In this document: piece by piece, positions 1 through 6,762 of the stretch
How positions within the stretch are numbered: the stretch's first letter is position 1
Layout: the number at the start of each line of letters is the position of its first letter
From: Gallibacter sp963558965
GTDB lineage: Bacteria > Bacillota > Clostridia > Peptostreptococcales > Anaerovoracaceae
Assembly: GCA_963558965.1 (NCBI GenBank)
Contig: CAUWIT010000014.1
Location: forward strand, 1 to 54,932
Direction of reading: 5' to 3'
Length of the DNA stretch: 54,932 nucleotides
Translations under genes and position numbers: made by a program
The notes under the pieces: generated by a model
Database searches by the model: none
Told to the model about the DNA's origin: nothing
What the model saw: the letters and a program-made list of their open reading frames with translations, nothing else

Positions 1-1
1 T

Positions 2-53
2 ACCACAGAAGGCTCATATTCTTTACTAATTTACAGACTTTTTTTCACAGTCT
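2..53 (-). repeat. Dispersed short repeat, copy 1 (inverted relative to the copy at the far end)
   Basis: Read on the minus strand this stretch holds three blocks, AGACTGTGAA (44-53), TCTGTAAATTA (27-37) and CCTTCTGTGGT (2-12). They recur in the same order on the plus strand at 54884-54922. Copy 1 has about 14 extra bases (13-26) between the second and third blocks. A 14-nt piece, TTTTTTCACAGTCT (40-53), also occurs at 40148-40161. The AGACT/AGTCT pair (35-39 with 49-53) can form a small hairpin, so the repeat may double as a weak terminator for the minus-strand gene that ends at 93. What it does is unknown. Confidence 0.55.
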
Positions 54-108
54 CGCCAAAGGCTACCTGAATCTCTTAGTAAATTTTAGGTTTTATTCTT
101 CACCAATT
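46..108 (-). repeat. Direct repeat, copy A (partner at 3197-3258)
   Basis: Positions 61-108 match 3211-3258 over 48 bases with a single difference (G at 90, A at 3240). Weaker similarity extends to position 46 through CACAGT. Here the repeat spans the last codons (IGEE-stop) of the small secreted protein and the sequence after it. In the partner copy it lies just after the stop codon of another small anchored protein, next to an intact terminator. The arrangement suggests that a gene-end plus terminator module was duplicated or exchanged. Confidence 0.7.
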
Positions 109-404
109 TCGTATGTTGATATAGTATTCTCACTAGTTGATTTATTACTACTAATAATTGGTACATATACAATTTCATCAATTTCAGACGAATCACCTAA
201 TTCATATTGTTCGGCAATTTCCTCTATATCATCCTTTGAGGTAAAAGAAGTTTCTTCAGTACAATTAGATAATAAATTATTACTTTCTTCAAACTGTGAA
301 TCTGTGTTGTAACCACTAGCGATAACTAAGCTATAACTAGTAAATACTACTGCACTTATTACAATCGTTATTATAATTAAATACATATATCTTTTTCTTA
401 TCAT
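93..404 (-). CDS. Small secreted or N-anchored protein of unknown function
   Basis: A 103-residue protein I do not recognise. The N-terminus is MIRKRYMY followed by a hydrophobic stretch of about 20 residues (9-30), which fits a signal peptide or membrane anchor. The rest is acidic and Ser/Thr/Asn-rich, looks low in structure, and ends in YEIGEE. The start is an ATG with a purine-rich GGGAATGAATT-type site a few bases upstream. The last codons fall inside a direct repeat shared with the region after 3278. It belongs to a cluster of small exported proteins in the first 3.8 kb. It could be a fragment of a longer surface protein; no cysteine or catalytic motif stands out. Confidence 0.55.
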   Translation of the reverse strand: MIRKRYMYLIIITIVISAVVFTSYSLVIASGYNTDSQFEESNNLLSNCTEETSFTSKDDIEEIAEQYELGDSSEIDEIVYVPIISSNKSTSENTISTYEIGEE

Positions 405-470
405 AATTCATTCCCTCTATTTTTTTTAAAGTAATTTATCATATTAAATACCTTTACAATTTCTCATTAA

Positions 471-590
471 CTATTTCTTATTTGCTTTTTTAATAATTAA
501 ATATAAAATTACAAAAAAAACTATTGTGAACAACATACTTAATGCCAATGGCATTATCTGTAAAAATAATTTATTTTCTAACATTTTCAT
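471..590 (-). CDS. 39-residue single-span membrane peptide, unknown function
   Basis: An open frame of 39 codons starts at ATG 588-590, preceded by AACAGGTGATGAAA, in which AGGTG is a plausible Shine-Dalgarno site. The product has a short polar start (MKMLENK), a continuous hydrophobic helix (about residues 8-33, LFLQIMPLALSM...) and a lysine-rich tail ending ANKK. Charge distribution fits a small membrane protein with the tail inside. It sits between two genes for small exported proteins on the same strand, so it may be part of that unit. No family is recognised. The good ribosome binding site and clean membrane profile support it, but at this length chance cannot be excluded. Confidence 0.45.
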   Translation of the reverse strand: MKMLENKLFLQIMPLALSMLFTIVFFVILYLIIKKANKK

Positions 591-813
591 CACCTGTTCT
601 CTTACTAATAATTTAATTAATTATTTTACATACCATGAATGTTTTACTTTTATATTTTTCATCATTCTTTCATAGATTAACTCATTTTAAAAGACTGTAA
701 TTTATTCATTGTATTTGATATAATGCTAATGTTATGTTCTATTATATTGCTTTACAATTTTTCTTTAGATTTACATCCTTGTAATGCCTTTCTTTGTTCT
801 TCATTTAAAATCT

Positions 814-1296
814 CTAATTATCTATACTATTTTCAATTTCTTTTTCTGCCTCTTCATCTTCTTTTTGTGATTCTTCAACTAATTGCTTAATTGTCTTGTT
901 TCTCATACTTTCCGGTATTCCTACAGATTTAGCACTTGCCTTTTTTATAATTGTAGTATCTTCATCCTCTGATGGAATAACTGGCAAAGTATCAATTTCA
1001 ACTATATAATTTGCCGCATATACTTCAATATCGCTATATTCAGGCAATTTTTTTAATTCTTCATCTTCACCAAACATAAGCATATCTCTTAGATACGCTA
1101 CATATTCACAAGTACCTTTTTTTAAATTTAAGCCTTTTTGTTCCAAATACTCATCTAACACTTGACTTGTATACTCGACAGTTCCAGGCTCATAATATTT
1201 CTCCGCATTTACTTTGTTTGAATTTTTAATAGGTACAAAAACAGAGCACATAAGTATAATTGCTACAATCAATGAACATTTCTTTTTCATATTCAT
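814..1296 (-). CDS. Secreted protein of unknown function
   Basis: 160 residues. The N-terminus MNMKKKC followed by SLIVAIILMCSVFVPI is a typical Gram-positive signal sequence, with likely cleavage after the VNA near residue 31. The mature part is soluble and strongly acidic and ends in a Glu/Lys-rich, possibly coiled segment (about 128-160, with runs such as EESQKEDEEAEKEIENS). The start ATG has AAAGGATGGTGAACCC upstream. It is divergent from the HAAS/PadR operon, with about 197 bases of AT-rich sequence between them. No family is recognised; its neighbours suggest an envelope or secretion-related accessory locus. Confidence 0.6.
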   Translation of the reverse strand: MNMKKKCSLIVAIILMCSVFVPIKNSNKVNAEKYYEPGTVEYTSQVLDEYLEQKGLNLKKGTCEYVAYLRDMLMFGEDEELKKLPEYSDIEVYAANYIVEIDTLPVIPSEDEDTTIIKKASAKSVGIPESMRNKTIKQLVEESQKEDEEAEKEIENSIDN

Positions 1297-1493
1297 GGGT
1301 TCACCATCCTTTTCAATTTTAATATAACTTATTTAAAGAGCTCTTTTATTTATGCTAATTATATGTTTGCAATACTATTTTGTCAATATGTTTTTAAAAA
1401 TATAATATTATGTAAAATATAGTATTGTATTATTCGTATAAATAGGTTATTGTAAGTATATATAGAAATATTTAGTTAAATGGAGACTAAACT

Positions 1494-2069
1494 ATGGAAA
1501 AATTAGTAAAAAAATATATAGATGAAATTATAGAGGCTTTTCCAATATATAATTCAAAAGCCCGCAAATTTGTAAAAGACTTAGAAAAGAATATCTATAG
1601 ATATACTTCGCAATGTGAAATATCATCTATAGAAGATCTTTACAAACGATTTGGTGAACCATCTGAAATAGTGGAAAATTATTATGACTATGTAAAAGCC
1701 AACGAAATAGCATCAGGTCTATCTAATAGAACTATTAAAATCGTTGTTCTTGTAACTGCAATCGTCCTTTTTATATCATGGTTTGCTATACATAGAGCTT
1801 TTATCAGATTAAACGATCAAAATGGTAATACTGGAAACACTCTATATACAAAAGAGGAAACCATCTACAAAGATGGCTATAAAATAAAAGAAAGCTTAAT
1901 TGAAACAAGAGGCGGTAAAAAAATTAAAGAAACATATATAACTTACAAAAACAATGAAAAAATATTAGAACACCATATCGAAAGAAGAGGTGATAAAATA
2001 ATTAAAGAGATTACCACTGAATATAGAAAAAATGGTGAAAATATTAAAACGGAGAAAACTTATGAATAA
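1494..2069 (+). CDS. HAAS/DUF1700-like membrane protein, first of a tandem pair
   Basis: 191 residues. Residues 1-70 are an all-helical domain with the IDEIIEAFP...ARKFVKDLEKNI...LYKRFGEP pattern of the HAAS (DUF1700) family, whose genes usually lie beside PadR regulators and act with them in envelope functions. One transmembrane helix follows (about 80-98, IKIVVLVTAIVLFISWFAI). The C-terminal part (110-191) consists of imperfect repeats of about 20 residues with Tyr, Lys and Glu (YKDGYKIKE..., GKKIKETYITY..., GDKIIKEITTEY...), probably extracytoplasmic. The ribosome binding site is TGGAGACTAAACT. The stop overlaps the start of the next, paralogous gene by 8 bases, so the pair is translationally coupled. 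The family assignment is from pattern memory. Confidence 0.65.
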   Translation: MEKLVKKYIDEIIEAFPIYNSKARKFVKDLEKNIYRYTSQCEISSIEDLYKRFGEPSEIVENYYDYVKANEIASGLSNRTIKIVVLVTAIVLFISWFAIHRAFIRLNDQNGNTGNTLYTKEETIYKDGYKIKESLIETRGGKKIKETYITYKNNEKILEHHIERRGDKIIKEITTEYRKNGENIKTEKTYE

Positions 2070-2472
2070 AGATTTTGAAAGACGATTAAAAACGTATATT
2101 TCCACAATTATCGCCCAGCTACCTATATACACCCATGAAGAAAAAAACTTCATCAAAGATTTAAAGATAAATATAAACGAATACATATCCACCTTAGAGG
2201 ATCCATCTATGGAAGATATATTAGCAAAATTTGGAAAACCTGAAACAATCGTTGAAGACTATCTAAGCAATCTTGATATAAACGGTTTATCAAATAGACT
2301 ATATTCAAAGAAAAAAAGACAAAAACTTTGGATTGTATTGTTAGTAGCGATATTTATACTTTTCTCAGCCATGGTCGTTAAAGAATATCTAACTTATAAA
2401 AACGGTTATGCTGGAATTACTAAAGCTTATAAAACCACTGTAGAAAAAGATATTAGCAACAGTAAAAATTAA
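2062..2472 (+). CDS. HAAS/DUF1700-like membrane protein, second of a tandem pair
   Basis: 136 residues from the ATG at 2062, chosen because GGAGAAAACTT directly precedes it; an in-frame ATG at 2032 lies inside the upstream gene and has no such site. Residues 1-75 repeat the helical HAAS pattern of the neighbour (LPIYTHEEKNFIKDLKINI...ILAKFGKPETIVEDYL). A single membrane helix follows (about 91-110, KLWIVLLVAIFILFSAMVV). The tail is short (about 25 residues), unlike the repeat-bearing tail of its paralogue. It is followed after 19 bases by a PadR regulator and is almost certainly co-transcribed with both neighbours. Confidence 0.65.
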   Translation: MNKDFERRLKTYISTIIAQLPIYTHEEKNFIKDLKININEYISTLEDPSMEDILAKFGKPETIVEDYLSNLDINGLSNRLYSKKKRQKLWIVLLVAIFILFSAMVVKEYLTYKNGYAGITKAYKTTVEKDISNSKN

Positions 2473-2491
2473 AAGAAAGAGAGTAAATGTT

Positions 2492-2818
2492 TTGAGTAGA
2501 CGAAATAGCTTTAAAATGGGAATGGTCGAATTGATAGTCCTATTTTTACTTAACAAAGAAGACTTATACGGCTATCAACTTACAACTATGATAAAAGAAC
2601 TTTCAATGAATAAACTTGTTATCACCGAAAGTTCATTATATCCAACTCTTTATAAATTGCTTGATAATAAAATGATCTCTGATTATGAAGAAAGAGTTGG
2701 TAAAAGACGTATACGAGTTTATTATCACATAGAAGAAGAAGGCAAAAATAGATTATCTGATCTTTTAGATGATTACAAAATAATTATGGAAGGCATGGAA
2801 CTAATTTTAAATAGCTAA
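2492..2818 (+). CDS. PadR-family transcriptional regulator
   Basis: 108 residues, the usual size of the short PadR subfamily. The winged helix is plain: GMVELIVLFLLNKEDLYGYQL, then SLYPTLYKLLDNKMI (recognition helix) and the wing with GKRRIRVYYHIEEEGK, followed by a C-terminal dimerisation helix. Translation probably begins at TTG 2492, 8 bases after AGAAAGAGAG. PadR proteins of this type repress their own operon together with neighbouring membrane genes and respond to envelope-active compounds or small molecules; that role is inferred here from the two HAAS genes directly upstream. Having the regulator last in the operon is less common than having it first. Confidence 0.85.
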   Translation: MSRRNSFKMGMVELIVLFLLNKEDLYGYQLTTMIKELSMNKLVITESSLYPTLYKLLDNKMISDYEERVGKRRIRVYYHIEEEGKNRLSDLLDDYKIIMEGMELILNS

Positions 2819-3082
2819 AAAAGAATTCTTTATATTTATTTTTATTGGATAGTTATCTTTCTTTTTAAAAGTAGTTACCTTACTATTATAAATAAGTAAT
2901 AATATATCGTTTTTTACAATAGCTATATTGTTATTAGATATTAAATAATAAGAATCTAACTTTTTATATGTTAACTTTTTTTCACTTCTATTTTGTTTAT
3001 ATAAAATACAAGTTCCGTCATCATAAAATGAAAAATATGTAGCATTATGATGCTCGTCTCCATATATATATATATGTTCCAA
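2807..3082 (-). pseudogene. Probable remnant of a longer gene, frameshifted at an AT repeat
   Basis: The open frame (91 codons) has only a TTG start at 3080-3082, directly after an in-frame TAG, with no ribosome binding site. It begins in an (AT)7 tract at 3062-3075. In the next frame upstream a continuous reading gives ...LQNNNIVGTYIY up to the tract, which joins naturally to GDEHHNATYFSFYDDG downstream if the tract had five or eight AT units. No start codon is found for the upstream part before a stop near 3180. The body looks like a beta-rich C-terminal domain (YFSFYDDGTCILY). I read it as a truncated, frameshifted leftover. Its 3' end overlaps the end of padR by 12 bases, convergent. Confidence 0.5.
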
Positions 3083-3184
3083 CTATATTGTTGTTCTGTA
3101 ACTCTTTTGTAAGTTTATTGTTTTTATCTATTGTATTTTGCTTTACTATTGTAAAGTGCTTTTGGTCAAATAAAGCTTGTTACG

Positions 3185-3226
3185 AAAAAAGAGATCCACA
3201 GTAGCCAAAAGGCTACCTGAATCTCT
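3185..3226 (-). terminator. Rho-independent terminator after the 172-residue anchored protein
   Basis: On the minus strand AGAGAT (3221-3226 complement) encloses GTAGCC-TTTT-GGCTAC (complement of 3201-3216) and pairs with ATCTCT (complement of 3190-3195), followed by a T-run (complement of 3185-3190). The outer AGAGAT/ATCTCT arm recurs in the terminator at 29446-29483, so the two belong to one terminator style. The left half overlaps the direct repeat shared with 46-108. Confidence 0.75.
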
Positions 3227-3258
3227 TAGTAAATTTTAGATTTTATTCTTCACCAATA
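3197..3258 (-). repeat. Direct repeat, copy B (partner at 46-108)
   Basis: 3211-3258 is identical to 61-108 apart from one base. Here the element lies just after the stop codon of the gene ending at 3278 and covers one arm of its terminator. Bases 3248-3256 would encode the same IGEE-stop tail seen in the gene at 93-404, but in a frame the present gene does not use. Confidence 0.7.
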
Positions 3259-3277
3259 CCATTTGACAAAGAACCTT

Positions 3278-3796
3278 TTATGGGTGTTCCTTTACATTTG
3301 TTACAACCCATTTACCTTGTATTTTTGCAACTTTCCAAAGAGCAGGAATTTTTTCACTTCCAAATACACGTTCGCCATCTTTGTTATATCCCTCACTTGA
3401 CTGGTATACCCAAATATACCCCTCTGTTTCATCCAAATGTGCTGACCACAAATCCAAAGTATATTTTACCTTATCAAGAGACTCATCTTTAGGTGGCACA
3501 TATCTTGAAAGTTCACCATACAACTTTTCACATTGTTCTTCAGTATGGCTAGTATCAGTAAATGCTGCCTCAGCATCTTTTAAAACTTCCCTTGCTTCAC
3601 GCCTATCTTCCGCCGAACCTATATAAAGGCACATCTTAATTTCATTTTCAGTATAAAAAGCAAGTCCTGCTGATGCATTTGACAATTCATTTAAACGATA
3701 GATTGGGAAAAAATGCAAACACATTAATATTGCTAATACTACTGCAACTACTGCTATAATAATTCTCCTCTTTCTCTTATAGGTAATTTTTATCAT
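3278..3796 (-). CDS. N-anchored extracytoplasmic protein of unknown function
   Basis: 172 residues: a positively charged start (MIKITYKRKRRI), one hydrophobic helix (about 12-31), then a soluble extracytoplasmic domain. The last third, WSAHLDETEGYIWVYQSSEGYNKDG...IPALWKVAKIQGKWVVT, resembles small clostridial secreted proteins of unknown function in which a W-x-I/V-...-GKW-V-V motif closes the domain. Translation ends NVKEHP. One base earlier the other frame continues open through PIKGSLSNGIGEE, the same tail as the gene at 93-404, so a one-base loss near 3299 may have changed the C-terminus, or the tail is simply repeat sequence. The start is ATG 3796 with TAGGAATAGGGAGT upstream. Confidence 0.6.
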   Translation of the reverse strand: MIKITYKRKRRIIIAVVAVVLAILMCLHFFPIYRLNELSNASAGLAFYTENEIKMCLYIGSAEDRREAREVLKDAEAAFTDTSHTEEQCEKLYGELSRYVPPKDESLDKVKYTLDLWSAHLDETEGYIWVYQSSEGYNKDGERVFGSEKIPALWKVAKIQGKWVVTNVKEHP

Positions 3797-3913
3797 ACTC
3801 CCTATTCCTACCTTTCTAGAGTTTTTTCTTTATTATATCATCGCACAATGCTTTGTCAATATATACTTTGTTTTTCATAGTATTATGTTTAATTAAAGTA
3901 TGGTGATAAAAAG

Positions 3914-3956
3914 TAAAAAAATACCCAACTACATTGAAATTTCAACATAGCTGGGT
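3914..3956 (-). terminator. Rho-independent terminator of alr
   Basis: On the minus strand ACCCAGCTA... pairs with ...TAGTTGGGT (3923-3956 region, with G-U pairs and a self-complementary TTGAAATTTCAA at the tip), followed by TATTTTTTT. It lies 14 bases after the alr stop codon. Confidence 0.85.
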
Positions 3957-3969
3957 TTAATATCAAAAA

Positions 3970-5106
3970 TTATTTTACATATACCTTTGGAAGTCTCTGT
4001 CCAAATGCACATAAGATTTCATAATTGATTGTACCTGTTGCATTGGCAATATCATCAGCTAGGATAGTATTTTTTCCATCGCTGCCCATGATAATAACTT
4101 CATCTCCAACCTTAACGTTTGGCACATCAGTTAAATCGATCATACACTGGTCCATGCAAATATTACCTGCAATTGGAGCAAACTGACCATTTACAATAAC
4201 CTTAGCCTGTGAAGAATAAGGTCTAGGATATCCGTCAGCATAACCAAGAGCAATAGTTCCAATTACTGAAGGACGCTCTGCAATAAACTTACGTCCATAG
4301 CCACATGAAAAACCTTCTGGTACTTCTTTTATATGTACAATATTAGCCTTAACTGACATAACAGGCTTCAATGAAAGCTGATTTTTATCAACTTCATCTG
4401 ATGGATAACAACCGTAAAGGATAATTCCAGGTCTTACTGCATCAAAATATACTGATGGTATTTCCATAATTGAAGCACTATTTGCAAATGTTTTCATAGG
4501 GATTTTAACTCCTGCTTCATCTAATTTCTTTGCAAAAGCATTATATCTTTGTTCCTGAATCTGCGCAAAAGATTTATCAGCTGCATCGGCAGTTGCAAAA
4601 TGAGAAAACAAACCTTTGATGCTAAAGTTTGGTAACGCTTCTATTTTTTTAATATCTTCAATAGCAGCATCATCATCAGTTAAATATCCAATACGGCCCA
4701 TACCAGTATCAATTGCTATTAAACCTCTAACTTCTACGCCGTGAGACTCTGCCGCATCAGAAATAGCCTTTGCATTTGCTGATGAGTTTACAACAGGAAT
4801 GATATTGTATTTCACTATAGTGTCTGCGTACATATCAGGTGTCAATCCTAGCATAATTATGTCTTCCATAGCACCTGACTCTCTTAAAACTATACATTCT
4901 TGAAGTGTTGCTACAGCAAAAGTTTTAACTCCATTTTCTCTTAAAACCTCAGCCATTTTAACTGAACCATGTCCGTAACCATCGGCTTTTATTACTCCTA
5001 TGATTTCTTTATCTGGACCAACTTTTTGTCTTATCTGTTTAATATTGTAGTCTGCATTTTCTAAATTTATTTCGGCCCAAACTGGTCTTATCGCTTCTTT
5101 ATACAT
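3970..5106 (-). CDS. alr: Alanine racemase
   Basis: 378 residues, the usual length. It interconverts L- and D-alanine for peptidoglycan, in the cytoplasm, with PLP. The PLP lysine is K40 in VIKADGYGHG, and the second catalytic residue is the Tyr of SCGYGRKF (about 268). The C-terminal beta domain carries the GNICMDQCMIDLTD motif, normal for the family. Its own promoter (5153-5182) and terminator (3914-3956) make it a single-gene unit. It is distinct from the second racemase in the window, orr at 7260, which belongs to the ornithine locus and lacks the beta domain. Confidence 0.95.
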   Translation of the reverse strand: MYKEAIRPVWAEINLENADYNIKQIRQKVGPDKEIIGVIKADGYGHGSVKMAEVLRENGVKTFAVATLQECIVLRESGAMEDIIMLGLTPDMYADTIVKYNIIPVVNSSANAKAISDAAESHGVEVRGLIAIDTGMGRIGYLTDDDAAIEDIKKIEALPNFSIKGLFSHFATADAADKSFAQIQEQRYNAFAKKLDEAGVKIPMKTFANSASIMEIPSVYFDAVRPGIILYGCYPSDEVDKNQLSLKPVMSVKANIVHIKEVPEGFSCGYGRKFIAERPSVIGTIALGYADGYPRPYSSQAKVIVNGQFAPIAGNICMDQCMIDLTDVPNVKVGDEVIIMGSDGKNTILADDIANATGTINYEILCAFGQRLPKVYVK

Positions 5107-5152
5107 AGTAAAATCCTTTCATTTGTACATTAATAATATTTCGTCTCCAATA

Positions 5153-5182
5153 ATTATATCACTGTAAACATTAAAAAAGCAA
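5153..5182 (-). promoter_or_regulatory. Probable vegetative promoter of alr
   Basis: On the minus strand TTGCTT (complement of 5177-5182) is followed after 18 bases by a perfect TATAAT (complement of 5153-5158), about 47 bases before the alr ATG. The -35 box overlaps the T-run of the preceding terminator. Confidence 0.6.
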
Positions 5183-5208
5183 TGGTTTGAGATATTACCA
5201 TTGCTTTT
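5171..5208 (-). terminator. Rho-independent terminator after the NrdD-tail protein
   Basis: AAAAGCAATGGT (5175-5186) and ACCATTGCTTTT (5197-5208) form a perfect 12-bp stem with a 10-base loop. The minus-strand side ends in a T-run (complement of 5173-5178). Confidence 0.9.
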
Positions 5209-5220
5209 CTTTAAGTACAA

Positions 5221-5508
5221 TTATAGTTCTTCCATTTCGCTTATGCCATCAACTTTCATATGCTTAACTCTGTCTCTTTCTTCAGCTGATTTTGCGTCGT
5301 TCCAGTTGTCCATAGTTCCAACTAAGTAACCTGTGATTCGTCTAATTCTTTCTATTTTTACCGGTGCAAATTTATAATTTAAATCTACATAATCACCGTC
5401 TATATTTATATCCAATGACTCAAGTTTACGATTGTATTTTGTTTGAAGATAATCAACATAATTTTGAGCTTCTCTTGGATCTGCATTGCCAGTTATACTT
5501 ATATTCAT
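5221..5508 (-). CDS. Short protein resembling the C-terminal tail of anaerobic ribonucleotide reductase (NrdD)
   Basis: 95 residues. The second half (about 52-85), KIERIRRITGYLVGTMDNWNDAKSAEERDRVKH, reads like the glycyl-radical end of class III ribonucleotide reductase, where R-V-C/T-G-Y precedes the (A)E.RDRVKH stretch; the Gly of TGY would be the radical position. No cysteines are present, so the zinc site and the catalytic barrel of NrdD are absent. Small stand-alone proteins of this kind are often labelled anaerobic ribonucleoside-triphosphate reductase in Clostridia, and their function is not clear to me. A spare-part role like that of the GrcA/YfiD radical domain is possible but untested. 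AAGGAGGAAAAGTTT precedes the ATG. It has its own terminator. Confidence 0.6.
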   Translation of the reverse strand: MNISITGNADPREAQNYVDYLQTKYNRKLESLDINIDGDYVDLNYKFAPVKIERIRRITGYLVGTMDNWNDAKSAEERDRVKHMKVDGISEMEEL

Positions 5509-5584
5509 AAACTTTTCCTCCTTCTCTACATATCAATACCACATATTGTATTATATTACCCTTTTTACTTATTATCAATACTAT

Positions 5585-6415
5585 TTATTTGACAAGTGAT
5601 TTTAACAGTTCTATTTCTTTTGCGTATCCTGATAGCTCATTTGGTGTTTCTAAAATAAATGACAAGTCCTTTAACGCTGGATGATTTACAATGTTTTCAA
5701 AGGTTTCAACGCCTAGATGGCCTTCGCCTATTTTAGCGTGTCTATCTTTTTTTGCTCCCATAGGATTTAATGAATCATTTAGATGCATTGCATATAAATA
5801 ATCAAGGCCTACTACCTTATCGAATTGTTCTATTACTCCGTCAAGGTCATTTACAATATCGTATCCACCATCGCTTATATGGCAGCTATCTAAGCATACT
5901 CCTATTTTGTCCTTTAGTTCTACTCTGTCGATAATTGCCGCAAGTTCTTCAAAAGTTGATCCAACTTCACTGCCTTTGCCTGCCATTGATTCTAGTAAGA
6001 CTATTGTATTTTGTTCCGGTGTTAATATTTCATTTAGCATATTGGATATTAGCTCTATTCCTTTTTCAATGCCCTGACCCGTATGAGAGCCTGGATGAAA
6101 ATTATAGTAGTTACCCGGCGTATATTCCATTCTTGCTAAATCTTCCTTCATAGCAATATGTGCAAATTCTCTTACCTTGTCATTTGATGAACAAGGATTC
6201 ATTGTATATGGCGCATGTGCCACTAGTTTAGCAAATTTATTTGCCTCTGCAATTTCTAAAAATTTCTGAACATCTGCTTCATCTATGGCTTTTGCCTTGC
6301 CTCCTCTAGGATTTCTTGTAAAAAAAGCAAATGTGTTAGCACCTATTTTAAGTGCCTCTTTTCCCATATTTTCATAGCCTTTTGCGGCTGATAAATGACA
6401 TCCTATATTTAACAT
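5585..6415 (-). CDS. nfo: Deoxyribonuclease IV (endonuclease IV, AP endonuclease)
   Basis: 276 residues from the ATG at 6415, which has GGAGGTAACAAAATT before it; the frame stays open 12 codons further up but without such a site. It is a zinc TIM-barrel enzyme that cuts DNA at abasic sites in base-excision repair. Family motifs are present: IGCHLSAAKGY near the N-terminus, NFHPGSHTGQG, LLESMAGKG, CLDSCHISDGGYD and MHLNDSLNPMGAKKDRHAKIGEGHLG, which supply the metal-binding His, Glu and Asp residues. It is transcribed divergently from the GIY-YIG nuclease gene, another likely DNA-processing gene. Confidence 0.95.
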   Translation of the reverse strand: MLNIGCHLSAAKGYENMGKEALKIGANTFAFFTRNPRGGKAKAIDEADVQKFLEIAEANKFAKLVAHAPYTMNPCSSNDKVREFAHIAMKEDLARMEYTPGNYYNFHPGSHTGQGIEKGIELISNMLNEILTPEQNTIVLLESMAGKGSEVGSTFEELAAIIDRVELKDKIGVCLDSCHISDGGYDIVNDLDGVIEQFDKVVGLDYLYAMHLNDSLNPMGAKKDRHAKIGEGHLGVETFENIVNHPALKDLSFILETPNELSGYAKEIELLKSLVK

Positions 6416-6501
6416 AATTTTGTTACCTCCAATACTCGTTAATAATACCACCGATTTGCCAAAAAGAAACTGTTATTATATAATTTTTTCGGAGGAATTT
6501 T

Positions 6502-6762
6502 ATGAATTACGTGTATATTTTAAGATGCGCCGATGATACGTTGTACACCGGTTGGACAAATGATATAGATTTACGAGTTAAGGCTCATAATGAAGGGAAG
6601 GGGGCTAAATACACTCGCAGCCGCACTCCTGTGAGCCTTGTGTATTTGGAAACTCTGCCTACTAAAAGCGATGCATTAAAAAGAGAGGCAGCTATTAAAA
6701 AGCTACCTCGTCATAAAAAACTAAAACTTATTGAAGATCAGAACCGCAATGAGGACATTTAA
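6502..6762 (+). CDS. GIY-YIG nuclease-fold protein of the UPF0213 (YhbQ/YazA) family
   Basis: 86 residues, a complete single GIY-YIG domain: YVYILRCADDTLYTGWT (the GIY and YIG strands as YVY and YTG), the Arg in DLRVKAHNEGKGAKYTR, and the final E of LKREAAIKKLPRHKKLKLI. Proteins of this family bind or cut DNA, and a repair role is proposed for some. The start ATG follows CGGAGGAATTTT. Its last 35 bases overlap the end of mscL, convergent, with no terminator visible between them. Confidence 0.9.
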   Translation: MNYVYILRCADDTLYTGWTNDIDLRVKAHNEGKGAKYTRSRTPVSLVYLETLPTKSDALKREAAIKKLPRHKKLKLIEDQNRNEDI

